Below are positions 21,448 to 30,150 of a stretch of DNA of 39,046 nucleotides, piece after piece; within the stretch, counting starts at the first letter, position 1, and every line of letters begins with the position of its first letter. The notes beneath the pieces are model-generated. The model was given only the letters and a program-made list of their open reading frames with translations. It ran no database searches and was not told where the DNA came from. This DNA is from Lysobacteraceae bacterium. Lineage in GTDB: Bacteria > Pseudomonadota > Gammaproteobacteria > Xanthomonadales > Xanthomonadaceae. Both the position numbers and the translations under genes were made by a program. Where the stretch lies: contig JAJTGG010000011.1 in NCBI GenBank assembly GCA_021299355.1, positions 1 to 39,046 on the forward strand, read 5' to 3'.

Positions 21448-22218
21448 TTACAGGGACTTGGTGCGTCCTCCATCAACCGGCAGATTGATGCCGTTGATGT
21501 AACCCGATTGCGGTTGGCACAGGAAGGCCACCGCATGCGCAACTTCCTCGGCATCGGCGAAACGCGCCACGGGAACCGTGGCCAGCATGGCGGCGGCGAT
21601 GTTTTCTTCGGATTTTCCCGTAGCTGCCGCACGTTCTTTCAGGATCTGCTCAAGCCGTTGTGTTCGTGTGTAGCCGGGTAGAACGTTGTTGACGGTGATG
21701 CCATCGGCAGCGAGCTCGCCGGCCAGGGTTTTCGCCCAAGAGGCAACGGCACCGCGGATCGTATTGGAAACCCCCAGCATGGTGATGGGTTCTTTCACCG
21801 AGGTGGAAATGATGTTGACGATGCGGCCCCATTGACGGGACTGCATGCCGGGAACGATGGCACGGACCAGCTGCTGGTTGCCAAGCACATGCTGCCGGAA
21901 AACATCAAGCAGCTGATCATCATTGGCGCCGAGCAGTGCACCGCCGGCCGGTCCGGCACTGTTGTTGATCAGAATATCGAATCCTGTGCCGCTGATGATC
22001 GGCAATACACCCTCAAGCGCGAGCACATCGGCCACCAGCATTCCGTGCTGTTGTCCATGCGCGGCTGAAAGCCGGCCCAGCGCGGCCTGCAGCGGCGCTT
22101 CGCGCCGGGCGAGCAGGGTGACTTCCGCGCCTAGCGCTGCCAACGCCTGCGCCGAGGCCAATCCGATACCCTCGGAACCACCACAGACCAGCGCCTTCCG
22201 GCCTTGCAGGATGCCCAC
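21448..22218 (-). CDS. SDR-superfamily protein with atypical catalytic motif (SNTIR in place of YxxxK)
   Basis: MGILQGRKALVCGGSEGIGLASAQALAALGAEVTLLARR (Rossmann), DILINNSAGPAGG, NIISTSVKEPITMLGVSNTIRGAVASWAKTLAGELAADGITVNNVLPGYTRT. Confidence 0.88.
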   Translation of the reverse strand: MGILQGRKALVCGGSEGIGLASAQALAALGAEVTLLARREAPLQAALGRLSAAHGQQHGMLVADVLALEGVLPIISGTGFDILINNSAGPAGGALLGANDDQLLDVFRQHVLGNQQLVRAIVPGMQSRQWGRIVNIISTSVKEPITMLGVSNTIRGAVASWAKTLAGELAADGITVNNVLPGYTRTQRLEQILKERAAATGKSEENIAAAMLATVPVARFADAEEVAHAVAFLCQPQSGYINGINLPVDGGRTKSL

Positions 22219-22220
22219 CG

Positions 22221-22559
22221 TCAGTGCCTCGGCCCGATGGTGCGGACCATCTGCGGCAGCAGTTCTTCTTCGGAATCGCCGCGTGGCGGCTCGAGTTCTT
22301 CCAGCCAGAGCCCGACCTCGTCGGCATCGGCTTCGTCCATGCCGTCGAAGGCACGGAAATCGGCATCCATCAGTGCGGCACGGGCGATGTCTTCGTTTTC
22401 ATAGGTCAGGGTGTCGCCGGCGCTGTCGAAGACCATGGCGATGCCGCTTTCGGTGACCTGCAATCGGGCCCAGACCAGCAGGTGTTCGGGCCGGGCCAGC
22501 CACCATTGTTCGGTGACCACGACATAACCCGGATCTTCGATTTCGTCGTTATCGCTCAT
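22221..22559 (-). CDS. Conserved hypothetical acidic protein (112 aa)
   Basis: MSDNDEIEDPGYVVVTEQWWLARPEHLLVWARLQVTESGIAMVFDSAGDTLTYENEDIARAALMDADFRAFDGMDEADADEVGLWLEELEPPRG; tightly packed with neighbours. Confidence 0.75.
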   Translation of the reverse strand: MSDNDEIEDPGYVVVTEQWWLARPEHLLVWARLQVTESGIAMVFDSAGDTLTYENEDIARAALMDADFRAFDGMDEADADEVGLWLEELEPPRGDSEEELLPQMVRTIGPRH

Positions 22560-22561
22560 TC

Positions 22562-22855
22562 TCAGGCCTTGCTCATGATCAAACAGAATACCGCCGCAAT
22601 CAGCGCCAGAAAGGTGATCCAGCCGAAAATCGCGGAAAGATTGCCGAACTGGTTGAGAACACGCGCCTGCGGAAATTGCTTCTGTCCGTAACGCATCAAC
22701 CACCAGCCATAAGGCATGCCGCCATTCTCCGTTCCGGAATCAAACGGCAGTTTGCGGTCCAGATGTTCGCGGTAGGCCAGAATGCGCATGCCGAAATGCC
22801 CGGGCAGGGCGGATCCGAAAACCCCAAGAAACGCGAAAAGTAAGCCGACCCACAT
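22562..22855 (-). CDS. Small hypothetical membrane protein (97 aa)
   Basis: [97 protein letters not shown]; two hydrophobic segments; start overlaps the asnS stop (TGATG). Confidence 0.7.
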   Translation of the reverse strand: MWVGLLFAFLGVFGSALPGHFGMRILAYREHLDRKLPFDSGTENGGMPYGWWLMRYGQKQFPQARVLNQFGNLSAIFGWITFLALIAAVFCLIMSKA

Positions 22856-24255
22856 CAGAAGGTCGCCAGGCCAGGCGCGCGCGGGTAGGGAATGGCATCG
22901 CGGATGTTCTGCAGGCCGCAGACATACACCACGAGGCGCTCGAAGCCGAGGCCGAAGCCGGCATGCGGCACGCTGCCGTAACGGCGGAAATCGCGATACC
23001 ACTCGTAATGCGCCGGATCCAGTCCGAACTGGCGCATGCGCGAATCCAGTACGTCCAGACGCTCTTCGCGCTGGCTGCCGCCGATGATTTCGCCGATACC
23101 CGGCGCCAGCACGTCCATCGCGGCTACGGTTCGGCCATCATCATTCAGGCGCATGTAGAAAGCCTTGATGTGTTCCGGATAGTTGACGACCACCACCGGC
23201 CGGCCGACATGGACCTCGGTCAGCCAGCGTTCGTGTTCGGTCTGCAGATCAAGGCCCCATTCGACCGGATAGTCGAACTTCTGGCCGGATTTCTGCAGCA
23301 GTGTGATGGCATCGCCGTATTCGATGCGTTCGAACGGCGCATTGATGAAGGCTTCGAGTTTGCTGATTGCGGTTTTCTCGACGCGTTCGGCGAGGAAGGC
23401 CAGATCGTCCATGCGCTCGTCGAGCACGGCTTTGAAAATGTACTTCAGGAATTTTTCCGCCAAAGCCGCGTCATCATTCAGATCGGCGAAGGCGATTTCC
23501 GGCTCGATCATCCAGAATTCGGCCAGATGGCGGGTGGTGTGGGAGTTTTCGGCGCGGAAGGTCGGTCCGAAAGTATAGACCTTCGACAGCGCGAGACAAT
23601 ATGCCTCCACGTTCAGCTGGCCGGAAACGGTGAGGAAGGCTTCCTTGCCGAAGAAATCCTTGCTGAAATCGACTTCGCCCTTTGCGGTTCGCGGCAGGTT
23701 CATCATGTCAAGCGTTGAAATCCGGAACATCTGGCCGGCGCCTTCGGCATCCGAGGTCGAGATGATCGGGGTGTTGATCCAGTAGAAGCCCTGCTCGTGG
23801 AAGAAGCGGTGGATGGCCTGGGCCATGCAATGCCGGATGCGGGTGACTGCACCGAACAGGTTGGTGCGCGGGCGCAGGTGCGCGACTTCGCGCAGGAATT
23901 CCAAGCTATGGGCTTTGGGCTGGATGGGGTAGGTTTCCGGATCTTCGACCCAGCCGACCACCTCGATGGTGCTTGCTTGCAGTTCAAAGCTCTGGCCCTG
24001 GCCTTCGGAAGCGGTCACGGTGCCGGTGGCGCGCACCGAACAACCTGTGCTGAGGCGCTTGATTTCGCTTTCATAATTGCCGAGCAGGGCGGGAGCCACC
24101 ACCTGCACCGGCGCGAAGCAGGAGCCGTCGCTGACATTGATGAACGACAGTCCCGCTTTTGAATCCCGGCGGGTGCGCACCCAGCCCTGAACGGTCACGG
24201 TCTGGCCCGCGGCGATTTTGCCATCGAGCACCTGTTGGATACTTGCCACTGCCAT
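22855..24255 (-). CDS. asnS: Asparaginyl-tRNA synthetase
   Basis: [34 protein letters not shown]...[24 protein letters not shown]...[29 protein letters not shown] (class II motifs). Confidence 0.97.
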   Translation of the reverse strand: MAVASIQQVLDGKIAAGQTVTVQGWVRTRRDSKAGLSFINVSDGSCFAPVQVVAPALLGNYESEIKRLSTGCSVRATGTVTASEGQGQSFELQASTIEVVGWVEDPETYPIQPKAHSLEFLREVAHLRPRTNLFGAVTRIRHCMAQAIHRFFHEQGFYWINTPIISTSDAEGAGQMFRISTLDMMNLPRTAKGEVDFSKDFFGKEAFLTVSGQLNVEAYCLALSKVYTFGPTFRAENSHTTRHLAEFWMIEPEIAFADLNDDAALAEKFLKYIFKAVLDERMDDLAFLAERVEKTAISKLEAFINAPFERIEYGDAITLLQKSGQKFDYPVEWGLDLQTEHERWLTEVHVGRPVVVVNYPEHIKAFYMRLNDDGRTVAAMDVLAPGIGEIIGGSQREERLDVLDSRMRQFGLDPAHYEWYRDFRRYGSVPHAGFGLGFERLVVYVCGLQNIRDAIPYPRAPGLATF

Positions 24256-24351
24256 ACTTGAAATCTCCGTCAAACAACACCACCTTTGTGCTATAGAATA
24301 ACCTTTCGCACGCCATTCCCCAACTTTCTTTGAGATTCAAAGGCCTTACGC

Positions 24352-24690
24352 ATGTCAGTCAGTCTCACCCCCAGTGCCGCGGAACGCGTCAAGCAGTACC
24401 TCGAACAGACTCCGGATGGCATCGGCCTGTCGGTTTCTGTGCGCAAAAGCGGCTGCTCCGGCTGGACCTATGCTTTGGATATCGCCAAGGAAGCCCGCCC
24501 CAATGAGCAGGTGTTCCGCAGCCATGGCGTCGATGTCCGGGTGCCTGAGGCCGCGCTGGAACAGCTGGAAGGGACGGAAATCGACTTCGTCAGCCAAGGT
24601 CTGAACCAGCAGTTCCAGTTCAAAAACCCCCGGGTTACCGGCCAATGCGGCTGCGGGGAAAGCTTTACCACGGCTGAAGCCCCGCCCTGA
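24352..24690 (+). CDS. IscA/HesB-family iron-sulfur cluster assembly accessory protein
   Basis: SVSLTPSAAERVKQYLEQTPDGIGLSVSVRKSGCSGWTYALDIAKEARPNEQVF...NPRVTGQCGCGESF (C...CxCG). Confidence 0.92.
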   Translation: MSVSLTPSAAERVKQYLEQTPDGIGLSVSVRKSGCSGWTYALDIAKEARPNEQVFRSHGVDVRVPEAALEQLEGTEIDFVSQGLNQQFQFKNPRVTGQCGCGESFTTAEAPP

Positions 24691-24704
24691 ACGCCAATAA
24701 GCTC

Positions 24705-24733
24705 TTGTCTTTCCGGTAAAAACCGACGATAAT
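24705..24733 (+). promoter_or_regulatory. Sigma70-type promoter candidate for the rpsF operon
   Basis: TTGTCT (24705-24710), 17-nt spacer, GATAAT (24728-24733), about 95 nt upstream of the rpsF start. Confidence 0.55.
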
Positions 24734-24790
24734 ATCGGGCTTCCGTGAATTACGGGAGTTCTTGCTCCACCGCATCCGCGGGGGGCTGTT

Positions 24791-24806
24791 TGGCCGGAAA
24801 CGGCCA
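24791..24806 (+). promoter_or_regulatory. GAAA-tetraloop hairpin in the rpsF 5' leader
   Basis: TGGCCG-GAAA-CGGCCA, 6-bp perfect stem, ending 22 nt before the rpsF ATG. Confidence 0.5.
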
Positions 24807-24828
24807 TCATCCACAAGGAAACAACACA

Positions 24829-25242
24829 ATGCGTCATTATGAAGTCGTGTTCATGGTCCATCCGGACCAGTCCGAACAAGTGCCGGCCATGGTCGAGCGC
24901 TACAAAACCCTGATCGAAGGTTCCAACGGCAAAATCCACCGTCTTGAAGACTGGGGTCGCCGCCAGCTGGCCTATCCGATCGAAAACCTGGTCAAGGCCC
25001 ATTACGTGCTCATGAACATCGAGTGCAACCAGGCCGTGCTCACCGAGCTGACCGATAGCTTCCGTTTCAACGACGCCGTCCTGCGCAATCTGGTCGTGTC
25101 CATGGACGAAGCCGTCACCGAACAGTCCCTGATCATGAAGCACAAGGACGACAAGGGTGACCGCCGCCGCCGTGACGAAGACAGTTCCGAAACCGTCGAA
25201 GCCGACGGTGACGATGCCGAAACCAACGAAGCCGTTGCCTGA
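24829..25242 (+). CDS. rpsF: 30S ribosomal protein S6
   Basis: [68 protein letters not shown] track start 24745 is within the leader. Confidence 0.97.
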   Translation: MRHYEVVFMVHPDQSEQVPAMVERYKTLIEGSNGKIHRLEDWGRRQLAYPIENLVKAHYVLMNIECNQAVLTELTDSFRFNDAVLRNLVVSMDEAVTEQSLIMKHKDDKGDRRRRDEDSSETVEADGDDAETNEAVA

Positions 25243-25259
25243 GACCCGAGGAAGCCATC

Positions 25260-25490
25260 ATGTCTAAATTTTTCCGCCGCCGTAAATTCTGCAAATTCTC
25301 CGCCGAAGGCGCCACCACCATCGATTACAAGGATCTGAACACCCTTCGCCAGTACGTGACCGAAAACGGCAAGATCGTTCCGAGCCGCATCACCGGCACC
25401 AAAGCCAAGTACCAGCGCATGCTGCAGGCCGCCATCAAGCGTGCCCGTTTCCTGGCCTTGATCCCGTATACCGACAACCACGACGTTTGA
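25260..25490 (+). CDS. rpsR: 30S ribosomal protein S18
   Basis: [74 protein letters not shown]. Confidence 0.97.
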   Translation: MSKFFRRRKFCKFSAEGATTIDYKDLNTLRQYVTENGKIVPSRITGTKAKYQRMLQAAIKRARFLALIPYTDNHDV

Positions 25491-25518
25491 TCCGGACGTT
25501 GTACGGACAGCACCCGCT

Positions 25519-25536
25519 GCGGGCGGAAACGCCCGC
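25519..25536 (+). promoter_or_regulatory. GAAA-tetraloop hairpin between rpsR and rplI
   Basis: GCGGGCG-GAAA-CGCCCGC, 7-bp perfect stem, ending 23 nt before the rplI ATG. Confidence 0.5.
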
Positions 25537-25559
25537 TAACGTATAATTTGGAGTAATTC

Positions 25560-26012
25560 ATGAAAGTCATCCTGCTGCAAAAAGTCGCCAATCTCGGCGC
25601 ATTGGGCGATCAAGTCTCGGTCAAGCCGGGCTTCGGCCGCAATTTCCTGATTCCCTACGGCAAAGCCGTGCCGGCCACCGCCGACAACATCGCCGCATTC
25701 GAAGCCAAGCGCGCCGAATACGAAGCGAAAGCCGCCGCCATTCTGGCCGCTGCCAGCAACCGCAAGCAAGGTCTGGAGGGCGCCTCGGTGACCATCAGCG
25801 CCAACGCCTCGGCCGAAGGCAAGCTGTTCGGCTCGGTCGGTGCCCGCGATATCGCGGAGGCCTTCACCGCCGCCGGCCACAAGCTGGAAAAATCGGAAGT
25901 GATCATGGGCGAAGGCCCGATTCGCCGTACCGGCGAATTCGAAGTCACCGTGCACCTGCATGCCGATGTCGAAACCAAGGTCGGTGTCAACGTGGTTCCT
26001 GAAGCCGCCTGA
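25560..26012 (+). CDS. rplI: 50S ribosomal protein L9
   Basis: [40 protein letters not shown]; 150 aa. Confidence 0.97.
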   Translation: MKVILLQKVANLGALGDQVSVKPGFGRNFLIPYGKAVPATADNIAAFEAKRAEYEAKAAAILAAASNRKQGLEGASVTISANASAEGKLFGSVGARDIAEAFTAAGHKLEKSEVIMGEGPIRRTGEFEVTVHLHADVETKVGVNVVPEAA

Positions 26013-26032
26013 TCGCGTCCGGATGTCGAAAG

Positions 26033-26058
26033 AAAACCGCCTCCGGGCGGTTTTTTTT
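26033..26058 (+). terminator. Rho-independent terminator after rplI
   Basis: AAAACCGCC TCCG GGCGG TTTTTTTT: GC stem followed by eight T. Confidence 0.9.
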
Positions 26059-26155
26059 CGACTGTGAATTCCACCGTTTATCCACAGACTTATGCGCAAC
26101 GCTTCGCCGCTGAACGCGGTACGATAGAGTCCAGTATCTCCGGAAATCCGCCACC

Positions 26156-27544
26156 ATGTCCGCACGTCCCGAACTCCAGTCCAGCAACCGCAAAATCGAT
26201 GAATTGAAGGTTCCGCCCCAGTCCATCGAGGCCGAGCAGGCGGTGCTTGGCGGGCTCATGCTATCGCCGGAGTCCATCAACCATCTGGGCGATCTGCTTT
26301 CGGATGGGGATTTCTATCTGCAGGCGCACCGGGTCATCTATAAAGCCATCATCGAGCTGTCCGAAAAAAACCAGCCGTTCGATGCCATCACCATCGGGGA
26401 ATGGCTGAATGCGAACAACCAGGCCAATCAGGTCGGCGGCACCGAATATCTGGTCGATCTGGTCAGTCAGACGCCGTCGGCCGCCAATATCCGCGCCTGG
26501 GCGGAAATCGTCCGCGAAAAATCCGTGCTGCGGCAGATGATCGAGGCCGGTACCGACATCGTCAACAATGGCTTCACTCCGGAAGGGCGCGATATCAAAG
26601 AACTTCTGGCTAGCGCCGAGCAGGCGGTATTCAAAATCGCCGAGCAGGGCGCGCGCGCCAAAAAATCCTTTGTAGCGATGAAAGACGCTGCCAAGGAAGC
26701 CTACGACCAAATCGTCAAACGCTATGAAAATCAGGGCGAACTTTCCGGACTGCCCACCGGATTCAAAGATCTGGATGAGCTGACCTCCGGCCTCCAGAAA
26801 CAGGACCTGATCATTCTGGCGGCACGCCCGGCCATGGGTAAAACCACACTGGCACTCAATATCGCCGAATATGCCGCACTTAAAACAAAAAAAGCAGTGG
26901 CCGTGTATTCGATGGAAATGTCGGCAGGGCAGTTGGCGCAGCGTCTCATTTCATCGAATGGTCGGATCAACGCTAACAATCTCCGCTCGGGCGCCTTGGA
27001 GGACGATGATTGGTCGCGATTGACCTCTGCGATCCGGATGATCACCCAATCAAAAATATTCATTGACGACACCCCGGCGCTGTCGCCCCAGGAGCTGGCG
27101 TTCCGGGCCCGCCGCCTGAAGCGCGAACACGATCTCGGCCTGATTGTGGTCGACTATCTGCAGCTCATGCAGGTTCCCGGCAGCAAGGAAAACCGCGCCA
27201 ATGAAATTTCCGAAATTTCGCGTTCGCTCAAAGCGCTGGCCAAGGAGCTCGACATTCCGGTCATCGCGCTGTCGCAGCTGAACCGCGGTCTGGAAAGCCG
27301 GACCGACAAACGGCCGGTGATGTCTGATTTGCGTGAATCCGGCGGTATCGAACAGGACGCCGACATCATCCTGTTCATCTACCGTGACGAATACTACAAT
27401 AAGGATTCCAACGAAAAAGGGCTGGCCGAGGTCATCATCAGCAAGCACCGCAACGGTTCGACCGGATCCTTCAAACTCAAGTTCTTCGGTGAATACACCC
27501 GTTTCGACAACCTCGCGCCGGACCATCTGGGAAATTTCGAATAA
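26156..27544 (+). CDS. dnaB: Replicative DNA helicase DnaB
   Basis: RKIDELKVPPQSIEAEQAVLGGLM...LIILAARPAMGKTTLALNIAEYAA (Walker A)...LIVVDYLQLMQVPG...SDLRESGGIEQDADIILFIYRDEYY; no intein. Confidence 0.97.
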   Translation: MSARPELQSSNRKIDELKVPPQSIEAEQAVLGGLMLSPESINHLGDLLSDGDFYLQAHRVIYKAIIELSEKNQPFDAITIGEWLNANNQANQVGGTEYLVDLVSQTPSAANIRAWAEIVREKSVLRQMIEAGTDIVNNGFTPEGRDIKELLASAEQAVFKIAEQGARAKKSFVAMKDAAKEAYDQIVKRYENQGELSGLPTGFKDLDELTSGLQKQDLIILAARPAMGKTTLALNIAEYAALKTKKAVAVYSMEMSAGQLAQRLISSNGRINANNLRSGALEDDDWSRLTSAIRMITQSKIFIDDTPALSPQELAFRARRLKREHDLGLIVVDYLQLMQVPGSKENRANEISEISRSLKALAKELDIPVIALSQLNRGLESRTDKRPVMSDLRESGGIEQDADIILFIYRDEYYNKDSNEKGLAEVIISKHRNGSTGSFKLKFFGEYTRFDNLAPDHLGNFE

Positions 27545-27547
27545 ACC

Positions 27548-28621
27548 ATGGCCCGTGCGACGACAGCCCGCATCCACATGGATGCCCTGCGCCACAATCT
27601 GGCGCGAATCCGTTCCGCCGCGCCCGGCGCGAAAGTCATGGCCGTGGTCAAGGCCGATGGTTACGGCCACGGCCTCGAACGCGTGGCCCAGGCATTGGCC
27701 GGCGCCGATGCATTTGGCGTCGCAGCGTTGTCCGATGCCCAACGGCTTCGGGCCGCCGGATTTTCCCAGAGCATCGTGCTGCTTTCCGGATTCGACGAGG
27801 CCAACGATCTGGCGCAGCTCCGGCAGCTTTCAGTTGCCACCGTTGTACATCACCCATTTCAGCTTGAGCTGCTGGCTGCCGATAGCGGTAGTCCGATTTC
27901 GGTCTGGCTTAAGATGGATTCCGGCATGCACCGGCTCGGGTTCCCGCCGGAGCGTTTCGCCGAAGTCTACCGGCGCCTGCAGGCAATGCCGAACATCGCC
28001 GATGACATCGTGTGCATGAGCCACTTTGCCAGTTCGGATGAGCCTGATAACCCACAAACCCCGCGTCAGCTGGCCTGTTTCGATGGTGCACTGCCGCCGG
28101 ATGCGTCGATATGCTCGCTGGCGAATTCCGCAGCGGTATTGGAATGGCCGGCATCCCACCGACACTGGCTCCGCGCCGGCGGCGCCTTGTACGGCTTGAG
28201 TGTCGCCACCGGAATGACCGGTTCTGATTTCGGGCTCAAGCCGGCCATGACCCTCAGTACCCGCCTGATTTCCATCCAGCAGGTGGCTGCCGGTGAACGC
28301 GTCGGCTATGCGGGCGCTTATGTCTGTCCGGAAGACATGCCGATCGGTGTTGCCGCCATCGGCTATGGTGACGGTTATCCGCGGAACATCCGCCCCGGCA
28401 CGCCGGCATTGCTCAACGGTCTGCGGGTGCCGATCATCGGCCGCGTGTCCATGGATTTGATGACGGTCGATCTGCGCGGTCAACCGCAGGCCGCAGTGGG
28501 TGATGAACTGACGCTGTGGGGCGAAGGGTTGCCGGTTGAAGAAATCGCTGAAGCCGCCAGCACCATCAGCTACGAATTGACCTGCTCGATTACCCGCCGC
28601 GTCCGTTTCCGGGAAGACTGA
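27548..28621 (+). CDS. alr: Alanine racemase
   Basis: MARATTARIHMDALRHNLARIRSAAPGAKVMAVVKADGYGHGLERVAQAL (PLP lysine) ...VAAIGYGDGYPRNI. Confidence 0.96.
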   Translation: MARATTARIHMDALRHNLARIRSAAPGAKVMAVVKADGYGHGLERVAQALAGADAFGVAALSDAQRLRAAGFSQSIVLLSGFDEANDLAQLRQLSVATVVHHPFQLELLAADSGSPISVWLKMDSGMHRLGFPPERFAEVYRRLQAMPNIADDIVCMSHFASSDEPDNPQTPRQLACFDGALPPDASICSLANSAAVLEWPASHRHWLRAGGALYGLSVATGMTGSDFGLKPAMTLSTRLISIQQVAAGERVGYAGAYVCPEDMPIGVAAIGYGDGYPRNIRPGTPALLNGLRVPIIGRVSMDLMTVDLRGQPQAAVGDELTLWGEGLPVEEIAEAASTISYELTCSITRRVRFRED

Positions 28622-28685
28622 GTATTCACGCCGGTATGACGGCATCCGAGTTTTACTGACGTTCGAGCTCAACAGGAGAATTGCC

Positions 28686-30095
28686 TTGGCCAATGCGCTG
28701 GTCTGGTTGCGCCGCGATCTGCGACTGCATGACAACCCCGCTTTGGCGCAAGCCATGGCTGATGGTTTTGTTCCGGTTTTGGTCTATGTGCATGCACCGC
28801 AAGAGCAGGGTGGTTGGGTGCCGGGTGCGGCCAGCCGGACCTGGCTACATCACTCACTGTGCGCCCTTCAACGGGACATTGCCCGGCTTGGTGGACGCCT
28901 GATCATCGCCCGCGGGCAAAGTCTATCCGAACTTGAGCGTATGCAGGCCGCGACGCAGGCCGAAGCACTCTATTTCAGCAATCTTTACGAGCCGATCCTG
29001 CAGGCCCGTGATGCGCAGGTGCAGAACGAGTTCGTGAAGCGCGGCCTGCCGGTCAAGCGTTTCAATGCCAATCTGCTGTTTGAGCCATGGCAAATCCAGA
29101 CTGGGGGCGGAACGCCATACAAGGTGTTCACCCCGTTCTGGCGCAATGCTTCGGCCCAACTCCGGATCCTGCCTGCTTGCCCAGTACCCGAAGGCCTGCC
29201 GGATTGCGGTCTCGAGGGACTGTCAGTGGATGCGCTAGGCCTTCTGCCAAAAAAAGACTGGCATGCCGGATTCTGGCATGACTGGCAGCCGGGCGAGGCA
29301 GGCGCCGCTGAGATGCTGGAAATCTTCTGCGACAGCGCCATTGATGGCTACAAGGAGCAACGCAATCTGCCGGACCGTACCGGCACATCCAAGCTGTCGC
29401 CACATCTGCATTTCGGCGAGATTTCGCCGCAGCAGATCTGGCGTCGCATCGCAGATGTCAAATTGCCGGAGTCCGGCCAGGCCGATATCGGACACTTCAA
29501 ATCCGAGTTGGGCTGGCGGGAGTTCTCCTATCATCTGCTGCATCATTTCCCGAGATCCAGCGACCATAATCTCAATTCACAGTTCGAGCACTTTTCCTGG
29601 GCGACTCCGGACCCAGATCTGCTGGACCGGTGGCAGCGGGGTCGTACCGGAATTCCGATCGTCGATGCCGGCATGCGCGAGCTGTGGCAGACCGGCTGGA
29701 TGCATAACCGCGTGCGCATGATCGTGGCCAGTTTCCTATGCAAGAACCTTCGGATGCACTGGCTGCATGGCGCCCGCTGGTTCTGGGATACGCTGCTGGA
29801 TGCCGATCTGGCCAACAATAGCCAGGGCTGGCAATGGACCGCCGGAACCGGCTGCGATGCAGCGCCGTACTTCCGCATATTCAATCCGGTCACCCAGTCC
29901 GAGCGTTTCGATCCGCAGGCACGATACATCAAGCGATGGGTGCCGGAGCTGTCGGCTTTGCCGGTTCCGGTAGTGTTCGCGCCTTGGACGAAGCCGGCAG
30001 CAAGCGCAGCTTTGGCACCGGATTATCCGGCATCCCCAATCGTCGATCTGGCCGCATCGCGGTCCGCTGCGCTGGCAGCATACAGCAGTCGTTAG
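28686..30095 (+). CDS. phrB: Deoxyribodipyrimidine photolyase (cryptochrome/photolyase family)
   Basis: TTG start with AGGAG upstream; MANALVWLRRDLRLHDNPALAQAM...TGIPIVDAGMRELWQTGWMHNRVRMIVASFLCKNL...DADLANNSQGWQWTAGTGCDAAPYFRIFNPVTQ. Confidence 0.95.
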   Translation: MANALVWLRRDLRLHDNPALAQAMADGFVPVLVYVHAPQEQGGWVPGAASRTWLHHSLCALQRDIARLGGRLIIARGQSLSELERMQAATQAEALYFSNLYEPILQARDAQVQNEFVKRGLPVKRFNANLLFEPWQIQTGGGTPYKVFTPFWRNASAQLRILPACPVPEGLPDCGLEGLSVDALGLLPKKDWHAGFWHDWQPGEAGAAEMLEIFCDSAIDGYKEQRNLPDRTGTSKLSPHLHFGEISPQQIWRRIADVKLPESGQADIGHFKSELGWREFSYHLLHHFPRSSDHNLNSQFEHFSWATPDPDLLDRWQRGRTGIPIVDAGMRELWQTGWMHNRVRMIVASFLCKNLRMHWLHGARWFWDTLLDADLANNSQGWQWTAGTGCDAAPYFRIFNPVTQSERFDPQARYIKRWVPELSALPVPVVFAPWTKPAASAALAPDYPASPIVDLAASRSAALAAYSSR

Positions 30096-30121
30096 TGCTT
30101 GATGGTCGGGAATTGCGGTAA

Positions 30122-30138
30122 AGTGAAGCCAATTCACT
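30122..30138. repeat. Short inverted repeat upstream of the WS/DGAT gene
   Basis: AGTGAA GCCAA TTCACT, 6-bp perfect arms ending 12 nt before the ATG at 30151. Confidence 0.4.
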
Positions 30139-30150
30139 GACGAGACCCGT

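Noticed and set aside
21396-21632. N-terminal extension of the semialdehyde dehydrogenase ORF
   Set aside because: Overlaps the SDR coding region and has no ALDH similarity; METIDQW at 21395 is the likely start.
26156-27544. Intein within DnaB
   Set aside because: DnaB is a common intein host, but this ORF is normal length (462 aa) and helicase motifs are uninterrupted.
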